Part shown: piece after piece, positions 43,739 through 57,774 of the stretch
Numbering within the stretch: position 1 is the first letter of the stretch
Layout: every line of letters begins with the position of its first letter
DNA from: Planococcus sp. SK3692
Lineage (GTDB): Bacteria > Bacillota > Bacilli > Bacillales_A > Planococcaceae
Reading direction: 5' to 3'
Assembly: GCF_028890485.2 (NCBI RefSeq)
Contig: NZ_JARCHV010000002.1
Span: 1,116,001 to 1,180,000, forward strand
Length of the DNA stretch: 64,000 nt
The notes under the pieces: generated by a model
Seen by the model: the letters and a program-made list of their open reading frames with translations, nothing else
Database searches by the model: none
Told to the model about the DNA's origin: nothing
Program-made: the position numbers and the translations under genes

Positions 43739-44640
43739 TGGAAGAACTGACAATAAACATTACTGAAGAACAAAAAGGCGAACGGATCGACAAAGTGATT
43801 TCTGCCATCGACGAGGAATGGTCGCGCTCACAGATCAGCAATTGGGTCAAAGACGGCCATATCAAAGTGAACGGCGAAACGGTGAAGCCCAATTACAAAG
43901 TCCGCCTCGAAGATGAAATCATCATCGCGCCGCCGCTATTGGAAGAATTGGATGCAGAACCGGAAAACCTGGACCTCGATGTCGTCTACGAAGATGAAGA
44001 CGTGCTCGTCGTCAACAAACCGAAAGGCATGGTCGTCCATCCCGCACCGGGACATGCGAACGGGACGCTCGTCAACGGTCTTATGTACCATTGCACCGAC
44101 TTGTCTGGCATCAACGGCATCGTGCGCCCTGGAATCGTCCACCGCATCGACAAAGATACATCGGGCTTGTTAATGGTCGCGAAAAACGACCTTGCTCACG
44201 CGTCATTGGTGGACCAATTGGTCGAAAAATCCGTGACACGTAAATACATCGCACTTGTCCATGGACATATCGCTCACGATAAAGGAACCATCGATGCGCC
44301 GATTGCAAGAGATCCGAAAGAGCGCCAAAAGATGGCCGTTGTCGACAAAGGAAAACATGCGGTGACGCATTTCACCGTGCTTGAACGTTTTGGTGATTTC
44401 ACATTGGTGGAATGCCGGCTTGAAACTGGGCGCACGCACCAAATCCGTGTCCATATGCGTTATATCGGATTCCCACTTGTCGGCGACCCGAAATACGGAC
44501 CGAGAAAAACGATGGATATCGGTGGCCAGGCTTTGCATGCAGCCGTCATCGGTTTTATCCACCCACGGACGAAGGAATACTTGGAATTCTCGTCGGCTTT
44601 GCCAGCTGAATTCGAAGAACTTCTCGAGACTCTCCGCTGA
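43738..44640 (+). CDS. RluA-family pseudouridine synthase (YlyB-like, RluD type)
   Basis: It converts uridines of 23S rRNA to pseudouridine. The 300 residues contain an N-terminal S4 domain (about 12-70) and the RluA catalytic domain with the aspartate in VHRIDKDTSGLL, plus DEDVLVVNKPKGMVVHPA and LETGRTHQIRVHMR. The ylyB gene occupies this place between lspA and pyrR in B. subtilis. RluD-type specificity (helix 69 of 23S rRNA) is inferred from the S4 domain. The ATG overlaps the lspA stop, so the genes form one operon. Confidence 0.93.
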   Translation: MEELTINITEEQKGERIDKVISAIDEEWSRSQISNWVKDGHIKVNGETVKPNYKVRLEDEIIIAPPLLEELDAEPENLDLDVVYEDEDVLVVNKPKGMVVHPAPGHANGTLVNGLMYHCTDLSGINGIVRPGIVHRIDKDTSGLLMVAKNDLAHASLVDQLVEKSVTRKYIALVHGHIAHDKGTIDAPIARDPKERQKMAVVDKGKHAVTHFTVLERFGDFTLVECRLETGRTHQIRVHMRYIGFPLVGDPKYGPRKTMDIGGQALHAAVIGFIHPRTKEYLEFSSALPAEFEELLETLR

Positions 44641-44645
44641 GGGGG

Positions 44646-44675
44646 TTGACAAATGAAATGGCTGTTCTTTATACT
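44646..44675 (+). promoter_or_regulatory. Promoter of the pyr operon
   Basis: A perfect TTGACA at 44646-44651 and TATACT at 44670-44675, 18 bases apart, lie just after the pseudouridine synthase gene. Transcription would start near 44682 and run through the PyrR leader. Confidence 0.85.
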
Positions 44676-44681
44676 AAGACC

Positions 44682-45399
<718 letters not shown>

Positions 45400-45429
45400 G
45401 AATTTTTAGAGAGACAGGGGAGAAACAGC

Positions 45430-46719
45430 TTGAGCAATGCCATTCTGGACATACACGATAAACCAAAAACAGGGCAATGGGTTTCCCTTAGCCTGCAGCA
45501 TATGTTCGCCATGTTCGGCGCAACGATCCTGGTGCCGCAGCTAGTTGGCTTGAGCCCCGCGATCGCGCTATTGACAAGCGGCATCGCCACCATCATCTTC
45601 GTCCTCATCACGCAATTCAAGGTGCCGGCTTATCTCGGATCTTCATTCGCCTTTATCGTCCCGATACAAATCGCGACGGAAACAGGCGGCATCGGCTCGG
45701 CAATGATCGGCGCGATGTTCGTCTCACTTGTCTACGCGATCGTCGCGCTGATCATCTGGAAGACTGGCTATAAATGGCTCATGAAGCTCTTGCCCCCGAT
45801 TGTCGTCGGCCCGGTCATTATCGTCATCGGGCTGGCACTGTCTGGCACAGCGGTCGATATGGCCATGAACATCCCAACCGCAGACGGTGGCTCTGAATAC
45901 AGCCTGCTGCATTTCTCAGCAGCACTCGTAACGCTCGCTACTGCGATCATCTGTAATATTTACTTCAAGAACATCATCTCACTCATGCCGATCCTGATCG
46001 GCATCATCGCAGGTTACGCTTACTCGGCAATGATCGGCATCATCGACTTCAGCCCAGTAGCTTCAGCTAACTGGTTTCAAGTTCCGGAATTTCTCTTGCC
46101 GGGGGTCGATTATTCTTTCCAAGTGACGCCGACCTTGCTGTTCGTCATGGTGCCAATCGCCATCGTCACGATCTCTGAACATATCGGGCATCAACTGGTG
46201 CTCGGCAAGATCGTCGGGCGCAATTACATAAAAGATCCAGGCCTTCACCGCTCGATTTTGGGCGACGGCATCGGAACATTTATCTCCTCGCTTGTCGGGG
46301 GGCCGCCAAAAACGACATACGGCGAGAACATCGGCGTACTGGCCATCACGAAAGTGTTCAGCGTGTACGTCATCATCGGCGCGGCGGTATTCGCCATCCT
46401 GTTCTCTTTCTTCGGAAAATTGATGGCGGTTATCGACACCATTCCAACAGCGGTGCTCGGGGGCATCTCGATTCTGCTGTTCGGCATCATCGCCTCGTCA
46501 GGACTGCGGATGCTTGTCGATAATGGCATCGACTTCGGCAACAACCGTAACTTGGTCATCTCGTCGGTCATCCTGGTCATCGGGATTGGCGGCGCAAAAC
46601 TTGAGTTTAGCGAATCATTCGCGATCGAAGGCATGGCGCTAGCTGCCATCGTCGGCGTGATCTTGAACTTGATCCTGCCTGGGCTTGATAAACAGGAATT
46701 GGATGATGGAACTGAATAA
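45430..46719 (+). CDS. pyrP: Uracil permease PyrP
   Basis: PyrP is a uracil:proton symporter of the NCS2 family in the cytoplasmic membrane. The 429-residue protein has about 14 helices. Family features are QHMFAMFGATILVPQLVGLSP near the N-terminus, VTISEHIGHQLVLGKIVG with the conserved Glu and His, and GGPPKTTYGENIGVLAITKV. The start is TTG at 45430 after AGGGGAG. Only 30 bases separate it from pyrR, with no PyrR site between. The second attenuator follows it. Confidence 0.95.
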   Translation: MSNAILDIHDKPKTGQWVSLSLQHMFAMFGATILVPQLVGLSPAIALLTSGIATIIFVLITQFKVPAYLGSSFAFIVPIQIATETGGIGSAMIGAMFVSLVYAIVALIIWKTGYKWLMKLLPPIVVGPVIIVIGLALSGTAVDMAMNIPTADGGSEYSLLHFSAALVTLATAIICNIYFKNIISLMPILIGIIAGYAYSAMIGIIDFSPVASANWFQVPEFLLPGVDYSFQVTPTLLFVMVPIAIVTISEHIGHQLVLGKIVGRNYIKDPGLHRSILGDGIGTFISSLVGGPPKTTYGENIGVLAITKVFSVYVIIGAAVFAILFSFFGKLMAVIDTIPTAVLGGISILLFGIIASSGLRMLVDNGIDFGNNRNLVISSVILVIGIGGAKLEFSESFAIEGMALAAIVGVILNLILPGLDKQELDDGTE

Positions 46720-46732
46720 ACTTACCTTTTAA

Positions 46733-46827
46733 GGAATGTCCAGAGAGGCATGGAAAGGGTTATGGATAGGGGTGCAGTTTACCCTTATTTCCTTACACCT
46801 TCCTGCCCCTGGGAAGGTGTTTTTTTG
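46733..46827 (+). promoter_or_regulatory. PyrR attenuator 2, between pyrP and pyrB
   Basis: The PyrR-binding loop ATGTCCAGAGAGGCAT is at 46736-46751. A terminator hairpin, CACCTTCC/GGAAGGTG at 46796-46819, is followed by seven T. The GGGGTGCAGTTTACCCTTATT stretch between them can form the antiterminator. The arrangement matches the pyrP-pyrB attenuator of B. subtilis. Confidence 0.9.
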
Positions 46828-46854
46828 TACAGTCAACGAAAGGGCGTGAGCAAA

Positions 46855-47724
46855 TTGCCGAATCTGTTAACGATGAACAATCTTGAAAACGACAAAATCA
46901 TGAACTTGCTGAAGCGTGCTGAACAGTTTGAGAAAGGCGAAAAGGCGTCACTCGATGGGGCGGTCGTCAATTTATTCTTCGAACCGAGCACACGGACGAA
47001 AATGAGCTTCGAGATGGCTGAACACCGCCTTGGACTGTCAGTGCTCCCGTTTGAAACGGCATTCTCGAGCATTTTGAAAGGCGAAACACTTTATGACACA
47101 GTGAAAACGATGGAAGCGATTGGCGTCAAGGCAGTGATTATCCGCCATGAAGAAGAAGAATATTACGAGCAGTTAGCAGGCTGTAAGGTAGCGGTCATTA
47201 ATGGGGGCGACGGTTCGGGCCAGCACCCGACACAATCATTGCTCGATTTGTACACGATCCACCAGGAGTTCGGGCGTATCGACGGCATCCATGTAACAAT
47301 CGTCGGCGACATCGCCCATAGCCGGGTCGCCAAATCGAATGCAGCCGCTCTGAAACAGCTCGGCGCGAAAGTCAGCTTCGTCTGTCCGGAAGAATGGAGC
47401 GGCGAGTACGACACGAGCGATGATCTGGATGCCTTGATTGGCGAAACGGATGTGGTCATGATGCTCCGCGTGCAGCATGAACGTCATGCCGTATCCGCGT
47501 TATTTTCCAAAGAACGCTACCATATCGAATTCGGGCTGACAGAAGCACGTGAGCGCAAAATGAAAAAAGGCGCCATCATCATGCATCCGGCGCCGATCAA
47601 CCGCGGAGTGGAAATCGCCGATTCACTTGTCGAATGCAAGCGTTCGAGAATTTTCAAACAAATGGAAAACGGCGTCTTTGTCCGAATGGCTGTACTTGAA
47701 TATGCAATGAAAGGGAGAGAATAA
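46855..47724 (+). CDS. pyrB: Aspartate carbamoyltransferase catalytic subunit PyrB
   Basis: PyrB joins carbamoyl phosphate and aspartate, the committed step of pyrimidine synthesis. The protein contains [20 protein letters not shown] (carbamoyl phosphate loop), [14 protein letters not shown] and [13 protein letters not shown]. The start is uncertain: TTG at 46855, about 10 bases after AAAGGG, gives 289 residues, (M)[12 protein letters not shown] at 46846 is too close to that site. This is somewhat shorter than the usual 300-310. No regulatory pyrI gene is present, as expected in Firmicutes. Confidence 0.93.
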   Translation: MPNLLTMNNLENDKIMNLLKRAEQFEKGEKASLDGAVVNLFFEPSTRTKMSFEMAEHRLGLSVLPFETAFSSILKGETLYDTVKTMEAIGVKAVIIRHEEEEYYEQLAGCKVAVINGGDGSGQHPTQSLLDLYTIHQEFGRIDGIHVTIVGDIAHSRVAKSNAAALKQLGAKVSFVCPEEWSGEYDTSDDLDALIGETDVVMMLRVQHERHAVSALFSKERYHIEFGLTEARERKMKKGAIIMHPAPINRGVEIADSLVECKRSRIFKQMENGVFVRMAVLEYAMKGRE

Positions 47725-47725
47725 A

Positions 47726-49000
47726 ATGGGATTATTTATTAAGAACGTAAAGATGTTGAACGGGGAACAATTGGAGGAGACGAACATCCGCGTCAAAAAT
47801 GGCCGCATCGAAGAAATCGGCGCACACTTGAACGGGCAGGGAGAAACGGAAATCGACGGCAAAGGCCGAATGATCGCACCAGGATTTGTGGACGTCCATG
47901 TCCATTTGCGTGAACCGGGGGGAGAAAAAAAGGAAACCATTGAAAGCGGCACGAAATCAGCTGCACGCGGCGGTTATACGACCATCTGCGCCATGCCGAA
48001 TACACGGCCGGTACCCGACACGAAAGAAAATCTCGATCACGTCAACGGCTTGATCGAAAAAAATGCGCTCATCCGGGTTTTGCCGTATGCATCCATCACG
48101 ATCCGCGAAGCGGGCAAAGAACGGACCAATTTGAAAGAGCTGAAAGAACACGGAGCGTTCGCATTCACAGATGACGGTGTCGGCATACAGGAAGCCGGGA
48201 TGATGCTCGAGACGATGAAAGAAGCGGCAGACCTCAATATGGCTGTCGTCGCGCATTGCGAGGACAATAGCTTGATTTACGGCGGTGTCATGCATGACGG
48301 CAAACGAAGCCGAGAACTTGGGCTTCCCGGAATCCCGTCTGTAGCGGAATCGGTCCATATCGCACGCGACATTCTGCTCGCTGAAGCAGCAGGCGCTCAT
48401 TACCATGTTTGCCACGTCAGCACGAAAGAGTCGGTGCGCGTCATCCGTGATGCGAAAAAAGCAGGTGTCCGCGTAACGGCTGAAGTAACGCCTCATCACT
48501 TATTGCTGACAGAAGAGGACATCCCAGGCGACGATGCGAACTACAAAATGAACCCGCCGCTTCGCGCGAAAGAAGATTACGAAGCGCTTCACGAAGGGCT
48601 GCTCGACGGCACGCTCGATTTTATCGCAACTGACCACGCCCCACATGCTGCAGAAGAAAAAGCGAACGGCATGGAAAAAGCACCGTTTGGCATCGTCGGA
48701 TTCGAAACGGCGTTCCCGCTTCTTTACACGGAATTCGTCCAAAGCGGCAAATGGACACTTGGCCAATTGATCAACTGGCTCACGAAAAAACCGGCGGATG
48801 TGTTCGGCCTGCCTTACGGGACGATTGAAGCAGGGCAAGCGGCCGACTTGGTGCTGCTCGACTTGGACAAACAGCAGGAAATCCGCACGGAAGATTTCCT
48901 TTCCAAAGGAACGAATACGCCATTTGGCGGACAAACTTGCACCGGCTGGCCAGTAATGACCATTTTCGGCGGTGACATCGCATGGCAGGAGGAAAACTGA
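47726..49000 (+). CDS. pyrC: Dihydroorotase PyrC
   Basis: PyrC closes carbamoyl aspartate to dihydroorotate. It is a zinc amidohydrolase of 424 residues (type I dihydroorotase). Metal ligands are in [11 protein letters not shown], in the VAHCEDN and HVCHVST histidines, and in the aspartate of [20 protein letters not shown] precedes the ATG, which is one base after the pyrB stop. Its own stop overlaps the carA start by one base. Confidence 0.95.
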   Translation: MGLFIKNVKMLNGEQLEETNIRVKNGRIEEIGAHLNGQGETEIDGKGRMIAPGFVDVHVHLREPGGEKKETIESGTKSAARGGYTTICAMPNTRPVPDTKENLDHVNGLIEKNALIRVLPYASITIREAGKERTNLKELKEHGAFAFTDDGVGIQEAGMMLETMKEAADLNMAVVAHCEDNSLIYGGVMHDGKRSRELGLPGIPSVAESVHIARDILLAEAAGAHYHVCHVSTKESVRVIRDAKKAGVRVTAEVTPHHLLLTEEDIPGDDANYKMNPPLRAKEDYEALHEGLLDGTLDFIATDHAPHAAEEKANGMEKAPFGIVGFETAFPLLYTEFVQSGKWTLGQLINWLTKKPADVFGLPYGTIEAGQAADLVLLDLDKQQEIRTEDFLSKGTNTPFGGQTCTGWPVMTIFGGDIAWQEEN

Positions 49001-50094
49001 TGAAACGTTATTTGATCTTAGAAGACGGCACAGTATTCGCAGGGGAAGCATTCGGCGCACAAACGGCATCATTCGGGGAAGTGGTGTTCAATACGAGCAT
49101 GACTGGCTATCAGGAAATTCTCTCCGATCCATCCTATTGCGGGCAGATCGTCACGATGACGTACCCGTTGCAAGGCAATTACGGCATCAATAGCGACGAT
49201 TTCGAATCGATCGACCCAGCCGTGAAAGGCATGGTCGTCCGGGAAGCAGCGGATTTTCCGTCGAATTTCAGAAGCACGATGAGCTTGAGCGAATTGCTCG
49301 AGAAAAAAGGCATCCCTGGTATCGCCGGAATCGATACGCGAAAGCTGACTCGGCTGATCCGCGTCAACGGATCGATCAAAGGCATTTTGACGGCTGCTGG
49401 TGAAGAGCCGGATGTGGAACAAGTGGTCGAGAAGCTGAAAGAAACTCCGTTGCCGACTGACCAAGTGGCGCAAGTATCGATCACACGCCCATATCCAAGT
49501 CCGGGTCGCGGCAAGCGCGTCGTCTTGATCGATTACGGCATGAAGCACGGGATTTTGCGCGAGCTGAACAAACGCAAATGCGATGTCATCGTCGTGCCGC
49601 ATAATACGAGCGCGCAGGAAATCCTTGCCTGGGGCCCAGACGGCGTCATGCTGTCAAACGGCCCAGGAGACCCGAAAAACGTGCCGGAATGTGTGGAAGT
49701 CGTCGGCGAATTGCTCGGCCAAGTACCGATTTTCGGGATTTGCCTCGGCCATCAATTGTTCGCAAGAGCGTGCGGTGCCGAGACCTTCAAGCTGAAATTC
49801 GGCCACCGCGGCGGAAACCACCCAGTGCGCGATCTGGTCACCGGCAAAATCGAAATCACGTCACAAAACCACGGTTACGCAGTCGATGAAGAAACCTTGC
49901 AAGGCACACGCCTGAAAGTGACACATAGTGCACTCAATGACGGAACGAACGAAGGACTCGCGCACCTTGATTACCCAGCCTTCACCGTCCAATACCATCC
50001 GGAATCCTCACCGGGACCGGAAGACTCAAACTATTTATTCGACCGATTTTTGGAAATGATGAACGCACAGCGGAAGGAGCAACAACATGCCTAA
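49000..50094 (+). CDS. carA: Carbamoyl-phosphate synthase small subunit (pyrimidine-specific)
   Basis: This subunit (also called pyrAA) releases ammonia from glutamine for carbamoyl phosphate synthesis. The 364 residues have an N-terminal domain starting [19 protein letters not shown] and a class I amidotransferase domain with the nucleophilic cysteine in [11 protein letters not shown] and the His/Glu in [11 protein letters not shown]. The ATG at 49000 follows AGGAGGA within pyrC; an in-frame start at 48982 is rejected for lack of a site. It overlaps carB by 8 bases. Confidence 0.95.
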   Translation: MKRYLILEDGTVFAGEAFGAQTASFGEVVFNTSMTGYQEILSDPSYCGQIVTMTYPLQGNYGINSDDFESIDPAVKGMVVREAADFPSNFRSTMSLSELLEKKGIPGIAGIDTRKLTRLIRVNGSIKGILTAAGEEPDVEQVVEKLKETPLPTDQVAQVSITRPYPSPGRGKRVVLIDYGMKHGILRELNKRKCDVIVVPHNTSAQEILAWGPDGVMLSNGPGDPKNVPECVEVVGELLGQVPIFGICLGHQLFARACGAETFKLKFGHRGGNHPVRDLVTGKIEITSQNHGYAVDEETLQGTRLKVTHSALNDGTNEGLAHLDYPAFTVQYHPESSPGPEDSNYLFDRFLEMMNAQRKEQQHA

Positions 50095-53000
50095 AAGACA
50101 AGATATCAAAAGCATCCTCGTAATTGGTTCAGGCCCGATCGTCATCGGCCAAGCTGCAGAATTCGACTATGCGGGCACACAAGCCTGCCTCGCCTTGAAA
50201 GAAGAAGGCTACCGTGTCATTTTGATCAACTCCAACCCGGCGACAATCATGACCGATACCGAAATCGCCGATAAAGTATATATCGAGCCGATCACTTTGG
50301 AATTCGTCAGCCGCATCCTTAGAAAAGAGCGTCCGGATGCATTGCTTGCGACTCTTGGCGGGCAGACAGGACTCAACATGGCCATCGAATTGGACGAATC
50401 CGGAATTTTGGATGAACTGGATATTGAAATCTTAGGAACCAAGCTGGAAGCGATCCATAAAGCGGAAGACCGCGATTTGTTCCGCACTTTGATGAACGAA
50501 CTCGGGGAACCGGTACCGGATTCTGACATCATCCATAATATGGAAGAAGCTAAGCGTTTTGTAGAGAGAATCGGCTATCCGGTCATCGTCCGCCCAGCCT
50601 TCACACTCGGCGGAACGGGCGGCGGCATTTGCCATAACGACGAGCAATTGCAGGAAATCGTCGCATCAGGCTTGAAATATAGCCCGGTGACGCAATGCTT
50701 GCTTGAAAAATCGATTGCTGGATTCAAGGAAATCGAATACGAAGTGATGCGCGACGCGGAAGATACCGCCATCGTCGTCTGTAATATGGAAAACATCGAT
50801 CCGGTCGGCATCCATACCGGCGACTCGATCGTTGTGGCACCGAGCCAAACTTTATCTGACCGTGAATACCAGATGCTCCGCAACGTCTCGTTAAAAATCA
50901 TCCGCGCCTTGAAAATCGAAGGGGGCTGCAATGTGCAGCTCGCACTCGATCCGCACAGCTTCGATTATTACATCATCGAAGTGAATCCGCGCGTCAGCCG
51001 TTCCTCAGCGCTGGCATCGAAAGCGACTGGCTACCCGATTGCGAAACTGGCGGCTAAAATCGCTGTCGGCTTGACGCTTGGTGAAATGATGAACCCGGTG
51101 ACAGGGCGCACATACGCTGCTTTCGAACCGGCACTTGACTATGTCGTATCGAAAATCCCGCGCTGGCCGTTCGACAAATTCGAATCGGCCAAACGCAACC
51201 TCGGCACGCAAATGAAAGCAACCGGCGAAGTCATGGCAATGGGCCGGACCTTCGAGGAATCAATGCTGAAAGCGATCCGTTCGCTGGAAACCGGACAATT
51301 CCATTTGGAGCTGAAAAACGGCAAGGACATGAGCGATGAATGGATCGAAAAACGCATCCGCAAAGCAGGAGACGAAAGATTGTTCTTTATCGGCGAAGCG
51401 CTTCGCCGCGGGGTGACGATTGAAACGATCCACGACTGGAGCCAAATCGATTTGTTCTTCTTGGAGAAGTTCGACAAGATCGTCCGCTTTGAAGAAGTTC
51501 TGCAGCAAAACCCCTTTGATTATGAGACAACGAGAAAAGCCAAGCGCATGGGCTTTGCGGATAGAACGATCGCCAAACTATGGTCATCGGAAGAAGCAAA
51601 AGTATACGAATGGCGCAAAGAGCAAGGCTTGATGCCGGTCTATAAAATGGTCGATACGTGTGCTGCGGAATTCGAATCGGAAACGCCTTATTTCTACGCC
51701 AGCTACGAAGATGAAAACGAATCGATCCGCACCGACAAAGAAAGCGTCATCGTGCTTGGGTCCGGCCCGATCCGCATCGGACAAGGCGTCGAATTTGATT
51801 ACGCAACGGTCCATTCCGTCTGGGCGATCAAAGAAGCCGGCTACGAAGCGATCATCATCAACAACAACCCGGAGACGGTCTCGACCGATTTCTCCATTTC
51901 CGACAAGCTCTATTTTGAGCCTTTGACCATTGAAGACGTCATGCACATCATCGACCTCGAACAACCGAAAGGCGTGGTCGTGCAGTTTGGCGGGCAGACA
52001 GCGATCAACTTGGCCGACAAGCTCGAGAAAAACGGCGTGAAGATTCTCGGCACGACGCTTGAAGATATCGACAGAGCGGAAAACCGCAATAAATTTGAAG
52101 CGGCGCTCCACGAAATCGGCATTCCGCAGCCGCTCGGCAAGACGGCGGTGTCGACAGAAGAAGCGGTGGTCATCGCTTCGGACATTGGCTATCCGGTGCT
52201 GGTCCGCCCGTCTTACGTACTAGGTGGCCGTGCGATGGAAATTGTCTACAATGAGAGCGACTTAATTCATTATATGGAACACGCAGTCGAAGCAAGCCCG
52301 GAACATCCGGTACTAGTCGACCGTTATTTAACAGGCGAGGAAATTGAAGTCGATGCCATCTGTGACGGAGAGAATGTCTTAATTCCGGGCATCATGGAAC
52401 ATATCGAACGGGCAGGGGTACACTCTGGAGATTCGATTGCCGTCTATCCGCCGCAAAATATCTCGCAGCAGCAAATCGAGACTTTGACGGATTACACGAC
52501 ACGGCTTGCCAAAGGCTTGAAAATTGTCGGCCTGCTGAATATCCAGTACGTCATTTCAAAAGGCGAAGTGTTTGTCATCGAAGTCAATCCACGCTCAAGC
52601 CGCACGGTGCCGTTCCTTAGCAAAATCACAGGAATTCCGATGGCAAATATCGCAACGAAAGCGATCTTGGGGCAAAGCATCATCGACCAAGGCTACACAA
52701 CAGGGCTCGCGCCGCTGAAAAAAGGCGTCTACGTCAAAGTGCCAGTGTTCTCGTTCGCGAAACTGCGCCGCGTCGACATCACGCTCGGACCGGAAATGAA
52801 ATCGACCGGGGAAGTGATGGGCAAAGATGTCACGCTTGAAAAAGCGCTCTATAAAGGACTAGCTGCAGCTGGTATGGAAGTGAAAGACCATGGCACTGTG
52901 CTTCTGACCGTTTCCGATAAAGATAAAGAAGAAGCGGTTGGGCTCGCGAAACGCTTCCGGGATATTGGATACCAAATCATGGCAACTGGCGGGACGGCTC

Positions 53001-53271
53001 AAGCTTTTGAAGCCGCAGGCATTGCCGTAGCCGAAGTCGGGAAAATCGGTGCGGAAGGCCGCACGTTGCTGGATGTCATCCAGAACGGCGACGCGCAGAT
53101 CGTCATCAACACCTTGACGAAAGGCAAGCAGCCGGAGCGCGACGGGTTCCGCATCCGCCGGGAATCGGTTGAAAACGGCGTACCGTGCTTGACTTCACTC
53201 GACACGGCAGAAGCGATGCTCAGAGTCATCGAATCAATGACATTCCAAGCAGAGGAAATGGGGGCAGGTGT

Positions 53272-53275
<4 letters not shown>
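50087..53275 (+). CDS. carB: Carbamoyl-phosphate synthase large subunit (pyrimidine-specific)
   Basis: The large subunit (pyrAB) makes carbamoyl phosphate in two ATP-dependent steps. The 1062 residues are two homologous ATP-grasp halves (about 1-550 and 550-930), each with [18 protein letters not shown] and EVNPR motifs, and a C-terminal MGS-like allosteric domain (about 935-1062), the site for UMP/PRPP regulation. It overlaps carA at the 5' end and pyrK at the 3' end, showing tight translational coupling through the operon. Confidence 0.96.
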
Positions 53276-55635
<2,360 letters not shown>

Positions 55636-55639
<4 letters not shown>

Positions 55640-56265
55640 AAAAACAAATTGCACAACAGCTATTATCAATCGGCGCGGTGGAGCTGCGCCCGAACGATCC
55701 CTTTACTTGGGCCTCAGGCGTCAAATCGCCGATTTACTGCGACAATCGGCTGACGATGTCCTATCCGGAAGTCCGCAAGGCGATCGCTGATGGGCTCGCG
55801 GAAACGATACGCCGCGAGTATCCGGATGCGCAAGTGATTGCAGGAACCGCGACGGCGGGCATCCCGCATGCGGCATGGGTGGCCGAACGCCTTGATCTGC
55901 CAATGGTCTATGTGCGTTCGAAACCGAAAGGCCACGGACAATCGAATTTGATTGAAGGAAAAATAGAGCGAGGCCAAAAAGCGGTCGTCATCGAAGACTT
56001 GATCTCCAAAGGCGGATCCGTGCTGCAGGCGGCACAAGCCTTACAAGATGCCGGCTTTGAAGTGGCTGGAATTGCTGCGATCTTCACTTATGGGCTGCCT
56101 CAAGCACAGCAAGCGATAGAGGAAGCCGGATTCACCTTCCATACTTTGACGGATTTCCCGGCACTGGTTGAACAAGCCCAAGAAAGTGGAGCGATAGCGG
56201 CAGAAGATTTGCCGATGCTCAGCGAATGGCACGAAAAACTAAAAGCCGGCGCATTGACTTCATAA
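55636..56265 (+). CDS. pyrE: Orotate phosphoribosyltransferase PyrE
   Basis: PyrE joins orotate and PRPP to OMP. The 209 residues include the orotate/PRPP sites [17 protein letters not shown], the flexible catalytic loop [15 protein letters not shown] and the PRPP loop [15 protein letters not shown]. In B. subtilis PyrE, as I recall it, the last loop has Thr (LISTGGS) where this protein has Lys. The ATG at 55636 overlaps the pyrF stop; a start at 55621 is possible but has no better site. It is the last pyr gene and is followed by a strong terminator. Confidence 0.94.
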
Positions 56266-56268
56266 CAA

Positions 56269-56303
56269 AACCTTCGCCCATCAAGGATGGGCGAAGGTTT
56301 TTT
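56269..56303 (+). terminator. Terminator of the pyr operon
   Basis: AACCTTCGCCCAT pairs perfectly with ATGGGCGAAGGTT around CAAGG and is followed by six T. Confidence 0.95.
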
Positions 56304-56371
56304 CAGCCGGTCAGGGAAATAAAGAAAGTGAAAAGGGGTATGGTACAACTAACGATAAGGAGGCGGTAGAC

Positions 56372-57706
56372 ATGGGACTCACCAAACAAGAAATCCACAA
56401 ATGGACGGATGAGCATCCGCTGATGGCAGATTTGCTCGACTTGAAGCCAGTCGTCTGGCTGAACCCGAAGCGCAGGGAAATGGATCAAGTACAAGGCTTG
56501 CCGGTGACGATCGATGACCTGGAGGAGGCGGAGCAATTGTGGATGCGCTTCGCCCCGTATTTGGTGAAAGTGTTCCCCGAGACGGTTAAAACGGGAGGGA
56601 TCATCGAATCGGAATTGCGGGAAGCCAAGCACATGCATACGCAATTGGAATCGTATTACGGCCAGCAGCTGCCAGGAAAATTATACGTCAAATGCGACAA
56701 CGAACTGCCCGTTGCAGGATCGGTGAAGGCACGAGGCGGATTTTTTGAAGTGCTGCGCTATGCAGAGAACCTGGCACTAAAAGAAGGGCTTATTACGCAT
56801 GAGGATTCTTATGAATGGTTTGCAACGGAACAAGCAAAAAAATTCTTCGGAAGCTATCCCATCGGCGTCGGCTCGACCGGTAATTTGGGGCTTAGCATCG
56901 GCGTCATCAGTGCCGAGCTCGGCTTCAAGGTCTCCGTCTATATGTCAGCCGATGCCAAAGGGTGGAAAAAAGAATTGCTTCGGAAAAAAGGCGTCCGCGT
57001 CGTCGAATTCAGCGGCGACTTCAGTGAAGCGGTCACGGCAGGTCGCGAAGAGACGCTTCATCTGCCGAACGGTTATTTTGTCGATGACGAGAAATCACGC
57101 GAATTGTTTCTCGGCTATAGCGTGGCGGCACTTCGTTTGAAACATCAACTGGAACAAAGGGATATTCCGGTAGACAAAGAGCATCCGCTATTCGTCTACT
57201 TGCCATGCGGTGTCGGCGGTGCACCAGGAGGGATCGCATTCGGGCTGCGCCACATGTTCGGCGATCACGTCCACCCGGTGTTCATCGAACCGACGCATTC
57301 GCCGGCTGTCTTGCTCGGCCTCATGACGGGCTTGAAGAGCGGCATCTGCGTCCAGGACATTGGTATCGACAACAGGACAGAAGCGGACGGGCTCGCAGTC
57401 GGCAGGGCATCGAGCTTCGCGTCGACAAGTTCTGAGCAATTGATTTCAGGGATTGCGACGGTCGAAGATGAAGAGTTGTTTCCGCTGCTCGCCATGCTGA
57501 ATGATAGCGAAGAAATCAAAATCGAACCTTCCGCAGCAGCCGGGTTTGCCGGGCCGTTCATGATGGCAGCGACAAACTATACTGAAGACCATGGCATCGA
57601 TCCGGAAAAAGCGACACATATCGTTTGGCTGACAGGAGGGGCGCTCGTCCCCGAACAAGAGATGGCAGGATTTTATGCAAGAGGGTTGAAGAAACTGAAA
57701 CGATAG
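56372..57706 (+). CDS. dsdA: D-serine ammonia-lyase (D-serine dehydratase)
   Basis: DsdA is a PLP enzyme turning D-serine into pyruvate and ammonia, used for detoxification or carbon. The 444-residue protein matches the DsdA family in length. The PLP lysine is in NELPVAGSVKARGGFFEVL, the phosphate loop in IGVGSTGNLGLSIG and a glycine loop in PCGVGGAPGGIAFG. ATAAGGAGGCGG precedes the ATG. It is a single-gene unit after the pyr terminator. No dsdC regulator or D-serine transporter adjoins it here. Confidence 0.92.
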   Translation: MGLTKQEIHKWTDEHPLMADLLDLKPVVWLNPKRREMDQVQGLPVTIDDLEEAEQLWMRFAPYLVKVFPETVKTGGIIESELREAKHMHTQLESYYGQQLPGKLYVKCDNELPVAGSVKARGGFFEVLRYAENLALKEGLITHEDSYEWFATEQAKKFFGSYPIGVGSTGNLGLSIGVISAELGFKVSVYMSADAKGWKKELLRKKGVRVVEFSGDFSEAVTAGREETLHLPNGYFVDDEKSRELFLGYSVAALRLKHQLEQRDIPVDKEHPLFVYLPCGVGGAPGGIAFGLRHMFGDHVHPVFIEPTHSPAVLLGLMTGLKSGICVQDIGIDNRTEADGLAVGRASSFASTSSEQLISGIATVEDEELFPLLAMLNDSEEIKIEPSAAAGFAGPFMMAATNYTEDHGIDPEKATHIVWLTGGALVPEQEMAGFYARGLKKLKR

Positions 57707-57774
57707 GCAGGATTTTCAGTTCATTCCACGAATAGGAGAGTGAACGATAAACGAAAAAGAAGGGAAGCGGAGAC

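Noticed and set aside
51584-52111. Antisense open frame of 175 codons within carB
   Set aside because: carB is complete with both ATP-grasp halves; the antisense frame lacks a ribosome binding site and its composition mirrors the carB codons.
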